64,000 bases of DNA from Deltaproteobacteria bacterium (lineage in GTDB: Bacteria > Desulfobacterota > Desulfuromonadia > Desulfuromonadales > BM103): assembly GCA_024279915.1 (NCBI GenBank), contig JAJRRB010000057.1:1-64000 (forward strand), read 5' to 3'. A program made the translations under genes and the position numbers. Of the stretch, positions 17,285-24,613 are shown in pieces. The number at the start of each line of letters is the position of its first letter. The stretch's first letter is position 1. The notes beneath the pieces were generated by a model, which ran no database searches, had not been told where the DNA came from, and worked only from the letters and a program-made list of their open reading frames with translations.

Positions 17285-18256
17285 TTGAACTTACGGTGTG
17301 ATTTTGATATGGGTCTAGACCTGTTAGATACCCCGGTTCGCTTGACCTGGGATTTTCCTGATGATGCGACCTGTCAGGCAAGTACTTGTCTGCCTGCTAT
17401 TGCTGACTCTATTGCCGATGGCGGTGTGTTCTTTGTCACATTGCAGGGGAGTCCTTTGTTGCACCCTGCTATCGAAGAGGTGCTGGAACTCCTGGGCGGC
17501 GGTTGTCAACTCCTGATTTCCTGCCGGGGTAGCGCAAAGGAGCTGGAGCGTCTTAAGCAACTGCCACTTGCAGGATGTCAAATACTGCTGGATGTTTCAG
17601 ACTTTATTGACAATAATCATGGCGTTGCTACGGACAGACTTCATGCCGTTGTTGTAGCGCTTCGTCAACTGGCGGTAAAGCCTGTTGTCACTTTAACACC
17701 ATTGCGTAACAACCTCAGTAATATCCCTGAGTTACTGCGTTTCTGCAGTGAACATCAGATCGCCAAATTAAAGTTGCCAAACGCCCATATCGGTGATAGC
17801 TTTCAAGGATATTTGACTGCGGATCTGCCGCGTTGGCAAGACCTCGAAGACTTTCGCAAGATATGGCTGGATTTTATGGAAAATCCTTGCCAACTACCAA
17901 CGCTGGAGATTCATGATCTTTTCCTTTGGGAGATCATGACCCCCGGGCAACAACAGAGTCGTGGTGAATATGGTGGTTGCCAAGCTGGCAACAGTCTCAG
18001 TCATGTTGATATCAAGGGTGTTGTTCATCCTTGTGCAGCATGGCCACAAGCCCTGGGCAAACTGCCTGACCAGTCATTAGAAGATATCTGGTCTGGGAGT
18101 GAACGTATGGTGGTGCGCGAGCAGATTTCTAAGGTTGCAGCGGGCTGCCATGGCTGTCGTGATCTTGATATCTGCTTTGGTGGTTGCCGTGGCCTGGCTT
18201 TTCACCTGAATCGGTCTGGAGAAGAGCGAGATCTCATGTGCTCTGGCCCACGTTGA
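17285..18256 (+). CDS. SPASM-domain partner with degenerate radical SAM domain (GeoRSP-type)
   Basis: The roughly 323-residue protein starts at TTG (ATG at 17309 is an alternative; no clear ribosome-binding site decides). The N-terminal half looks like a radical SAM barrel, but the cluster motif is lost: only TCQASTC stands where CX3CX2C is expected, and GGEP has become QGSP. The C-terminal SPASM domain is intact, with HPCAAWPQALGKL, CHGCRDLDICFGGC and a last Cys near residue 320. This matches the non-catalytic second SPASM protein of the GeoRSP set. It may act as an accessory subunit for substrate binding or electron transfer to the true radical SAM enzyme. Confidence 0.82.
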   Translation: MNLRCDFDMGLDLLDTPVRLTWDFPDDATCQASTCLPAIADSIADGGVFFVTLQGSPLLHPAIEEVLELLGGGCQLLISCRGSAKELERLKQLPLAGCQILLDVSDFIDNNHGVATDRLHAVVVALRQLAVKPVVTLTPLRNNLSNIPELLRFCSEHQIAKLKLPNAHIGDSFQGYLTADLPRWQDLEDFRKIWLDFMENPCQLPTLEIHDLFLWEIMTPGQQQSRGEYGGCQAGNSLSHVDIKGVVHPCAAWPQALGKLPDQSLEDIWSGSERMVVREQISKVAAGCHGCRDLDICFGGCRGLAFHLNRSGEERDLMCSGPR

Positions 18257-18323
18257 CAAAACCTATAGCAGCCTGTTGGACAACCAATGAACTTGCTGCA
18301 AAGATCTGGTCCACTCTGAATTG

Positions 18324-19472
18324 ATGCCTATCTATCTTGACAATGCTGCCACATCTTTTCCGAAGCCGTCACAAGTCATCGAAGCGGTTGAGGGAACATT
18401 GCGGCAAAACGCTGCCAACCCTGGTCGTGGCGGGCACCAACTTTCCCTTCAAGCCGGTCGTCTTGTCATGGAGTGTCGCGAAACTGTGGCTCGCTTCTTC
18501 GGCATCAGCGATGAGACCCGCATTGCTTTCACCGCAAACGCAACCGAGGCTATTAATCTTGGTCTGTTTGGTGTCCTGCAGCCCGGCGACCGGGTTGTCA
18601 CTACATCGATGGAACATAATGCCGTGGTTCGTCCACTACGGGAGTTAAGCGACCGGGGCGTTGAAGTTGTTCGCGTCATGGCCGATTCTATCGGCTTTGT
18701 TAGCCCTGATTCGATACGTCAAGCTTGTCTTTCCGGCACTCGTCTATTGATTATGAACCATTGCTCCAATGTGACCGGAACTCTCCAGGCGATTGACGAG
18801 ATTGGCCCCTGGTGTCGTCAGCAAGGGATCCTATTTATGGTTGATGCCGCGCAGAGCGCCGGTGTCTTTCCGATTCATGCCGAAGATATGGCGATCGATC
18901 TGCTCGCAGTTCCTGGACACAAGTCACTGCTTGGTCCTACCGGAACAGGTTTTCTCTATGTTCGCAAGGGACTGGAGCTACGCCCGCTACTTTATGGCGG
19001 AACGGGTAACTTCTCTCAATCTGCAATCCAGCCGACTGAGATGCCGGAACGGCTGGAAAGCGGGACACTTAACACCATCGGCCTGGCGGGTCTCAAAGCT
19101 GGTGTGGAGTTTATCGAAAGTGTTGGTCTTGACTCGGTTCGTGCCCATGAACAAAAGCTTCTTAGTCAGTTGATAGAAGGTTTAAGTGACGTTGCTGGCC
19201 TGTCACTTAATGGCCCGCTCGATTCTATACGGCATGGTGGTGCGCTTTCATTCAATGTTAGAAATATGGATCCATCAATGCTGGGCTTTCGCTTGGACCA
19301 CGAATATGGTATCTGTTGTCGCGTTGGTTTGCACTGTGCTCCTGAAGCACATGACACTATAGGCACGCTCCCAGAGGGGACCGTTCGTCTCAGCCCCGGT
19401 TACTTTAATAGTGCTGATGATATTGAAAAAACACTGATAGCGATTCGTGCGATCATTGCGTCAGAGCGTTGA
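18324..19472 (+). CDS. Cysteine desulfurase (class V aminotransferase)
   Basis: The 382-residue protein starts MPIYLDNAATSFPKPS. The PLP-binding Lys is near residue 200 in PGHKSLLGPTGTG, and the catalytic Cys near 338 in RVGLHCAPEAH, followed by GTVRLSPGYFN. This is the cysteine desulfurase subgroup often found beside selenium and molybdenum-hydroxylase genes (TIGR01977 type, from recall). It removes sulfur from Cys, or selenium from Sec, as a protein-bound persulfide or selenide. Its place behind the SPASM genes suggests it supplies S or Se to the peptide or to the clusters of the maturases. A TTG three bases upstream is an alternative start. Confidence 0.92.
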   Translation: MPIYLDNAATSFPKPSQVIEAVEGTLRQNAANPGRGGHQLSLQAGRLVMECRETVARFFGISDETRIAFTANATEAINLGLFGVLQPGDRVVTTSMEHNAVVRPLRELSDRGVEVVRVMADSIGFVSPDSIRQACLSGTRLLIMNHCSNVTGTLQAIDEIGPWCRQQGILFMVDAAQSAGVFPIHAEDMAIDLLAVPGHKSLLGPTGTGFLYVRKGLELRPLLYGGTGNFSQSAIQPTEMPERLESGTLNTIGLAGLKAGVEFIESVGLDSVRAHEQKLLSQLIEGLSDVAGLSLNGPLDSIRHGGALSFNVRNMDPSMLGFRLDHEYGICCRVGLHCAPEAHDTIGTLPEGTVRLSPGYFNSADDIEKTLIAIRAIIASER

Positions 19473-19506
19473 ACGTTTATTGACCTGTAGTCGCTAAGGA
19501 GTTGGT

Positions 19507-19794
19507 ATGAAAAAAAAGATCTATTCTCTTGTTGTCTTTGTCTTGGCGGCGTTTCTTCTTGTCTCCTGTTCCTTGCCACCTACCCATCCGGTCACACGCC
19601 AGGAATTGATGAGATCACGTGTCTACAACAAATACATTATTCACGAATCTCCTGAAGAGCTTCTGTATGCTCTGAACACACGCGGGGAGATTATTATAGA
19701 AGGTAATCGTAATATTCCGGGGCGTGATTTTCCGGTTTATATCAAGCTTATGGCGACTACGGAAGGGATCCACCTTAATGAATATGACCGTTAA
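19507..19794 (+). CDS. Small lipoprotein
   Basis: A 95-residue protein starts at ATG with AAGGAG six bases upstream. It has a lipoprotein signal with lipobox VSCS near residue 21. The mature part is short and basic-acidic mixed, with no family that I recognise. It lies between the cysteine desulfurase and the PIN-domain gene, and its stop is 27 bases before the latter. Confidence 0.7.
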   Translation: MKKKIYSLVVFVLAAFLLVSCSLPPTHPVTRQELMRSRVYNKYIIHESPEELLYALNTRGEIIIEGNRNIPGRDFPVYIKLMATTEGIHLNEYDR

Positions 19795-19821
19795 TTTGTT
19801 GCCCGGGGGAGTGGCCCTTTC

Positions 19822-20379
19822 ATGAAAAAAACATTCGTTATCGATACCAACGTGTTGTTGCATGACCCGCAGGCCCTGTTTCGTTTTGAAGACAATGATC
19901 TGGTCATACCGATGACAGTGATCGAAGAGCTTGATCGGTTCAAAAAGGAACTCAGTGAAACCGGGCGTAATGCGCGGCAATTCTCCCGTATCATTGACGG
20001 ATTGCGTGTCAAGGCGAAACTGATCGAAGGCGTGAAGTTGGAAACTGGCGGCAATCTGCGTGTCGATCTTTATACTGAAGAGCATATGAAGGGTTTGCCG
20101 CCTGAATTACGCACGGATCAAGGCGACAATCGGATCCTGGCTGTGGCACTCGATGTCAAGAGCCGCTCCGATACTCCGGTCGTCTTTGTCACCAAAGATA
20201 TCAACCTGCGGATCAAAGCGGATGTCCTTGGTTTGACTGCAGAAGACTACGAGTCGGACAAGGTCTCTCTGGATGAACTTTACTCTGGCACCGCAGAAGT
20301 CCAACTCTCACGTGATGATATTGACCTCTTTTACGACCAGGGCTTTTTGCCTCTCGAAAAGGAGTTCCTCTCCAACTAG
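19822..20379 (+). CDS. PIN domain, first half of a split PhoH-like protein
   Basis: The 185-residue product begins KKTFVIDTNVLLHDP and continues with EELDRFKKE, GDNRILAVAL and FVTKDINLRIKAD, the acidic residues of a PIN ribonuclease domain. In related bacteria this domain is fused to a PhoH ATPase in one protein of about 440 residues. Here a TAG ends the frame just before the linker, and the PhoH half continues in the same frame. The two halves may work as separate co-translated proteins, or the gene may be newly broken. PhoH2-type proteins act as RNA helicase-nucleases. Confidence 0.85.
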   Translation: MKKTFVIDTNVLLHDPQALFRFEDNDLVIPMTVIEELDRFKKELSETGRNARQFSRIIDGLRVKAKLIEGVKLETGGNLRVDLYTEEHMKGLPPELRTDQGDNRILAVALDVKSRSDTPVVFVTKDINLRIKADVLGLTAEDYESDKVSLDELYSGTAEVQLSRDDIDLFYDQGFLPLEKEFLSN

Positions 20380-20388
20380 TGTTTAACC

Positions 20389-21138
20389 TTGATCGATTCG
20401 GCTAATCCCACACATACTGCATTAGCGCGTTATAGTAGGCCCCTTCGCCAGGCCGTAGCATTGCTACGTGCACCGAAAGATGGCTTATGGGGGATCCACC
20501 CGCGCAACCGCGAACAGCAGTTTGCCTTCGACATGCTGCTGAATGAAGACGTTCAACTGGTGACCCTGGTTGGAAAAGCTGGAACCGGCAAGACTTTACT
20601 GGCGATTGCTGCCGGTTTGCATAAATCCGCCGATGAAGGTCAATACAGCCGTTTGCTGGTTTCTCGCCCGATCTTCCCTCTTGGCCGTGACATTGGCTAT
20701 CTGCCTGGCGATATCGACGAGAAATTATCCCCCTGGATGCAACCGATTTTCGACAATGTCGAGCTGCTGCTTGGCTCTGTGGAAGAAGGCAGCAAGCGCA
20801 AGCGTGGTTATAAAGAATTGGTCGATCTTGGTCTCCTGGAAATTGAGCCATTGACTTATATCCGTGGTCGCTCTATTCCCAAGCAATATATGATTGTCGA
20901 TGAAGCGCAGAACCTGACGCCGCATGAAATCAAGACAATTGTTACACGTGCAGGTGAAGGGACGAAGATTGTTCTGACTGGAGATCCCTACCAGATTGAT
21001 AACCCGTATATTGACTCCTCCAGTAACGGTTTGACCTATGTGGCCGACAAGTTCAAAGGCGAAGACATCGCTTGCCATGTTACCCTGGATAAAGGCGAGA
21101 GATCTCCGCTGGCTGAATTGGCAGCAAATCTACTTTAA
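20389..21138 (+). CDS. PhoH-family ATPase, second half of the split protein
   Basis: This frame is the direct continuation of the PIN gene after TAG (20377-20379). The linker reads LIDSANPTHTALARY, then WGIHPRNREQQFAFDMLLN and the Walker A motif GKAGTGKT. Walker B is MIVDEAQNLTP, and the conserved ending VTLDKGERSPLAELAANLL is present, so the ATPase is complete. The nearest possible start is TTG at 20389, without an obvious ribosome-binding site, so efficient independent translation is doubtful. The combined length of about 437 codons equals the usual fused protein. Confidence 0.85.
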   Translation: MIDSANPTHTALARYSRPLRQAVALLRAPKDGLWGIHPRNREQQFAFDMLLNEDVQLVTLVGKAGTGKTLLAIAAGLHKSADEGQYSRLLVSRPIFPLGRDIGYLPGDIDEKLSPWMQPIFDNVELLLGSVEEGSKRKRGYKELVDLGLLEIEPLTYIRGRSIPKQYMIVDEAQNLTPHEIKTIVTRAGEGTKIVLTGDPYQIDNPYIDSSSNGLTYVADKFKGEDIACHVTLDKGERSPLAELAANLL

Positions 21139-21162
21139 AGGCAGTGACATAGCGGCTGGGGA

Positions 21163-21209
21163 CTGGGGACTTGAACATTTATAACCAGCCTCTAGCCTCA
21201 AGTCCCCAG
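21163..21209 (+). promoter_or_regulatory. Hairpin directly before tsaD start
   Basis: A perfect 12-bp inverted repeat (CTGGGGACTTGA and its complement) with a 23-base loop ends five bases before the tsaD ATG. No Shine-Dalgarno sequence is evident in this gap, so the hairpin may affect translation or simply be one of the low-complexity spacers found at several gene junctions in this window. Confidence 0.6.
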
Positions 21210-21214
21210 CAACT

Positions 21215-22231
21215 ATGCTAGTCCTCTGTATCGAATCCTCTTGTGATGAAACTGCTGCGGCTGTCATTCGTGATGGTCGTGAAATACTTTCGAATGTGAT
21301 TGCGTCTCAGGTCGATGTCCATGCCCGTTACGGTGGGGTTGTCCCTGAGTTGGCCTCACGTCAACATGTCGAGGCAATTTCGGTTGTCATCAATTCGGCG
21401 CTGGAAGAAGCTGGCGTGAGTATTGACCAGATCGAAGGCATCGGTGTCACCCGTGGCCCAGGTTTGATCGGTGCTCTGCTGGTGGGGCTTTCCACGGCCA
21501 AGGCGATGGCCTGGATGCTTGATGTCCCTCTGGCGGCTGTGCATCATATGGAAGGTCATATTCTGGCTACATCTCTGGAGAATCCCCCCGATTTTCCTTT
21601 CCTGGCCCTGGCGGTGTCCGGTGGCCACACTCACCTCTATCGTGTTGATGGTATAGGCAAATATCGGACTCTCGGTCAGACTTTGGACGATGCTGCTGGT
21701 GAGGCTTTTGACAAAGTGGCCAAGCTTCTTGGCCTGGGTTATCCGGGAGGGGCAGTGATCGACCGCCTGGCCCAGGCTGGCAACCCGGAAGCGATAGCCT
21801 TCCCGCGTCCAATGTTACATAGGCCAAACTTCGATTTCAGCTTCAGCGGCATCAAGACAGCGGTTCTGCAGTACGTTAATAAATGTCAGGAACCGATTGG
21901 TGAGCAACATACTGCCGATATCGCTGCCAGTTTCCAGGAAGCAGTCGTCGAAGTGTTGACTCGCAAAACCTTGCGTGCAGCTGAATCTGAGGGCTTGGAA
22001 CGCATTGTTGTTGCAGGCGGTGTGGCCTGCAACTCTGGGCTAAGAACCCGGTTTGATGAGCTTTCTGTGAAGCACGGCGTCAAGGTCTTTTTCCCGAGTC
22101 CGATTCTTTGTGGCGATAATGCTGCTATGCTTGGGGTGCCAGCAAATTACTATCTAGAGAAAGGCTGTTATGCAGACAATAGTGTCAATGCTGTGTCGAG
22201 TTGGACGCTCGACAGTATCTGTTTAGACTGA
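21215..22231 (+). CDS. tsaD: tRNA N6-adenosine threonylcarbamoyltransferase
   Basis: The 338-residue protein carries the hallmark IESSCDETAAA, the metal-binding HHMEGH (HxxxH) and the ASKH-fold motifs AVSGGHTHLY and GGVACNSGLR. TsaD transfers the threonylcarbamoyl group to A37 of ANN-decoding tRNAs, with TsaB and TsaE. The Sua5-type enzyme that makes the activated intermediate is encoded at 57285-57899. Length and motifs are normal. It precedes a DUF2062 gene by about 30 bases and may be co-transcribed with it. Confidence 0.97.
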   Translation: MLVLCIESSCDETAAAVIRDGREILSNVIASQVDVHARYGGVVPELASRQHVEAISVVINSALEEAGVSIDQIEGIGVTRGPGLIGALLVGLSTAKAMAWMLDVPLAAVHHMEGHILATSLENPPDFPFLALAVSGGHTHLYRVDGIGKYRTLGQTLDDAAGEAFDKVAKLLGLGYPGGAVIDRLAQAGNPEAIAFPRPMLHRPNFDFSFSGIKTAVLQYVNKCQEPIGEQHTADIAASFQEAVVEVLTRKTLRAAESEGLERIVVAGGVACNSGLRTRFDELSVKHGVKVFFPSPILCGDNAAMLGVPANYYLEKGCYADNSVNAVSSWTLDSICLD

Positions 22232-22262
22232 AATTATTCTGAATGTGGAGTGATTGAGATTG

Positions 22263-22763
22263 ATGTGGCGTGGAGTCGGATTCATTCGACAAGCTAAGCT
22301 GATGTTGGTGCGCTTTGTCCGTATGCGCGGCTTGCCAGAAGAGATTGCCAAAGGCGTGGCTCTTGGCATCTTCATCGGCATGACTCCCACTTTCGGTTTC
22401 CAGATGGCGATTGCCATCTTTTTTGCTTATCTGCTCCGTAAAAATCGTCTTGCCGCAGTATTGGGTGTATGGGTCACAAACCCGGTGACAGCGCCTGTCA
22501 TCTATGCCATTGAATATGAAATCGGTCGCATCCTGCTTGATGTGAAACGGGTTCATTTGCCTGCGGACTTTACCTGGGAGGCTTATGCAAATCTCGGTTG
22601 GGATATCATGTATCCCCTTTGGGTTGGCGGGCTCATTACCGGGGTTGTGCTCGGTACACTCTCTTATTTCATTACCTTAAGAATAGTGCCATTTGTCAAG
22701 AACTGGCGTGTCCCACGCTGGCCACGCCGACATTGGCATAAAAAAAACACGAGGCGCGATTAG
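22263..22763 (+). CDS. DUF2062 membrane protein
   Basis: The roughly 166-residue protein fits DUF2062. It has a hydrophobic pattern of about three membrane segments, the characteristic EEIAKGVALGIFIGMTPTFGFQM and VWVTNPVTAPVIYAIEYEIG, and a basic tail. Function is unknown; relatives are often near glycosyltransferase or tRNA-modification genes. The ATG at 22263 is used here; TTG codons at 22254 and 22260 are alternatives, since the GGAG at 22247-22250 is closer to them. Confidence 0.8.
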   Translation: MWRGVGFIRQAKLMLVRFVRMRGLPEEIAKGVALGIFIGMTPTFGFQMAIAIFFAYLLRKNRLAAVLGVWVTNPVTAPVIYAIEYEIGRILLDVKRVHLPADFTWEAYANLGWDIMYPLWVGGLITGVVLGTLSYFITLRIVPFVKNWRVPRWPRRHWHKKNTRRD

Positions 22764-22833
22764 CGTGGCGCGTGGCGTAAAGATTCAAAGACCTTTTTCG
22801 CCACTCACCACTCGCTACTTGCTACGTTAATTT

Positions 22834-23634
22834 ATGCATCGACCCAGAAAACGTTTCGGTCAGAACTTCCTGCACGATCAGCATGTGTTGGATTGTATTA
22901 TTTCGGCTGCTGATTTTCAGAAAGATGACCGAATTCTGGAAATCGGTCCGGGTCCAGGCGCATTGACATCTCGTCTGCTCGCAACTGGCTTGCCAGTGCT
23001 TGCTGTAGAGATCGACCGCGATCTTGGTGCCGCTTTAGAGGCTCGTGAAGAGAAAAAACTTGATGTTAAGATCGGCGATGTACTCCGACTCGACTGGGCG
23101 GAGCTGCTACAGGCCCCTCCCTATAAACTGATTGCCAATCTGCCTTACAATATTTCCAGCCAGGTTCTGTTCAAAGTTCTCGATCATCGTCATGCTTTTC
23201 GCCGTCTTGTCCTCATGTTCCAAAAGGAAGTCGGCGAACGTCTGATGGCAGAAGAGGGCAGCCGTAACTACGGCATCTTGACTGCTCTCATCCAGCCCTG
23301 GTTTCAAATTGATAGGGTTGTCAAAGTTCCCCCTGGTGCTTTTCATCCGCCGCCTAAGGTTGATTCCGTCGTTCTTTGCCTGGAGCCTCTGACAGAGCCC
23401 CGCCTGGCGTTGCATGATGAGGCCTTATACCGAAAGGTCGTGCGAGGTGCTTTTGCTCAGCGGCGTAAAACCCTGCGCAATAGTTTACTTGGCTCCGGTT
23501 GGTCTGCGGAAGTGATAGATAAGGCTTTTGTCGAAACCGGAATAGATCCTCGTCGACGTGGTGAAACGCTCAAGATCGAAGAATTCGGAGCTCTGGCAAA
23601 TTTGTTGAGCTCTTATGATTTAGGAGAGCAATAA
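22834..23634 (+). CDS. rsmA: 16S rRNA dimethyladenosine transferase
   Basis: The 266-residue KsgA/RsmA protein has the SAM-binding motif ILEIGPGPGALT, the catalytic NLPYNISSQVL and the C-terminal FAQRRKTLRN typical of the family. It dimethylates A1518 and A1519 of 16S rRNA during 30S maturation. The start MHRPRKRFGQNFLHD is the usual one. Its stop shares a base with the start of the PPIase gene (TAATG), so the pair is translationally coupled. Confidence 0.97.
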   Translation: MHRPRKRFGQNFLHDQHVLDCIISAADFQKDDRILEIGPGPGALTSRLLATGLPVLAVEIDRDLGAALEAREEKKLDVKIGDVLRLDWAELLQAPPYKLIANLPYNISSQVLFKVLDHRHAFRRLVLMFQKEVGERLMAEEGSRNYGILTALIQPWFQIDRVVKVPPGAFHPPPKVDSVVLCLEPLTEPRLALHDEALYRKVVRGAFAQRRKTLRNSLLGSGWSAEVIDKAFVETGIDPRRRGETLKIEEFGALANLLSSYDLGEQ

Positions 23635-24515
23635 TGGATGATCAACTGGTTGCGACTGTTAACGGTGCGCCCATCGATATAAAAGCCCTCAGTGCTACGA
23701 TGCAAAGTTTGGCGCAAGAACATTTCCACGCCACTCTGGAAGAAGTACCACAGGAGTCACATGCCGATTTGAGAGCTATGGCATTGGAGAGACTTGTAGC
23801 CCGTGAGCTGATTTTTCAGTCTGCATTGTCTGAAGGTTTTGTCGCTGACGAAGCAGCAGTAGAGGCGGAATCTTCCAGAATCCTGCGTATGATGGGTAAT
23901 CCTGCCGATTTCTGGAAACGTCTTGCTGAACGTGGAATGGATGAAACGTCTTTTCTCCGGATGGTTCGCAAGGATGTCACGGCAGACCAGCTGTCCGCAC
24001 GTAAGCTTGAAAAGGTGGAAGAACCGAGCGAAGCAGAGATCAAGCAGTTTTTTCGCGCATATCCGGAAAAATTACGCGATCCTGAACGAGTACGTGCCAG
24101 CCATATTTTACTTCCTCTGGACCCTGATGATCCGGACACTGCCCTGGAGCGTGCTAAAGCCCTAAAATCCAGAGCGGAAAAAGAGGGGTTTGCGGAAATT
24201 GCCAAGCTACATTCTGTTTGTACCAGCGCCCCGGGTGGTGGCGAGCTCGGTTATATCCGCCGTGAGGACGTTGATCCGTCTTTTGCCGATGCAGCCTTCA
24301 GTCAAATTGTCGACGAAATAGGCCCACCCGTAAGGACGCCCTACGGTTATCATCTTATCAAGGTGTCCGAACGCGAAATCCCGTCGCCACCGACAATTGA
24401 CGAGGCGCGCAATAAAATTGTCAGCTTTCTCAAGAAAACCAAAGGTTCGAAGCTTCTCGAAGGGTGGGTCGCCGAACTGCGTAATGGCGCGGAAATTGTG
24501 ATGCTCGTCGATTGA
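23634..24515 (+). CDS. PpiC-type peptidyl-prolyl isomerase
   Basis: The 293-residue protein has an N-terminal SurA/PrsA-like helical region and one parvulin domain: RASHILLPLDPDDPD, GGELGYIRREDVDPSFADAAF and TPYGYHLIKVSERE. It has no signal peptide, so it is predicted cytoplasmic; most relatives are periplasmic chaperones. Translation is coupled to rsmA through TAATG. A substrate cannot be predicted. The start MDDQLVATVNGAPID begins in the usual way for the family's mature part, so a missing signal sequence may be real rather than a wrong start. Confidence 0.88.
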   Translation: MDDQLVATVNGAPIDIKALSATMQSLAQEHFHATLEEVPQESHADLRAMALERLVARELIFQSALSEGFVADEAAVEAESSRILRMMGNPADFWKRLAERGMDETSFLRMVRKDVTADQLSARKLEKVEEPSEAEIKQFFRAYPEKLRDPERVRASHILLPLDPDDPDTALERAKALKSRAEKEGFAEIAKLHSVCTSAPGGGELGYIRREDVDPSFADAAFSQIVDEIGPPVRTPYGYHLIKVSEREIPSPPTIDEARNKIVSFLKKTKGSKLLEGWVAELRNGAEIVMLVD

Positions 24516-24613
24516 TCGTCTTTAGCCCTTGTTTTTCTCTTCAAGAGCTTGAAATGTGCTCGTCATCTCATACACTTAGTGTTTGTATTACAACGAACAC
24601 TTGAGAGGCTGTA

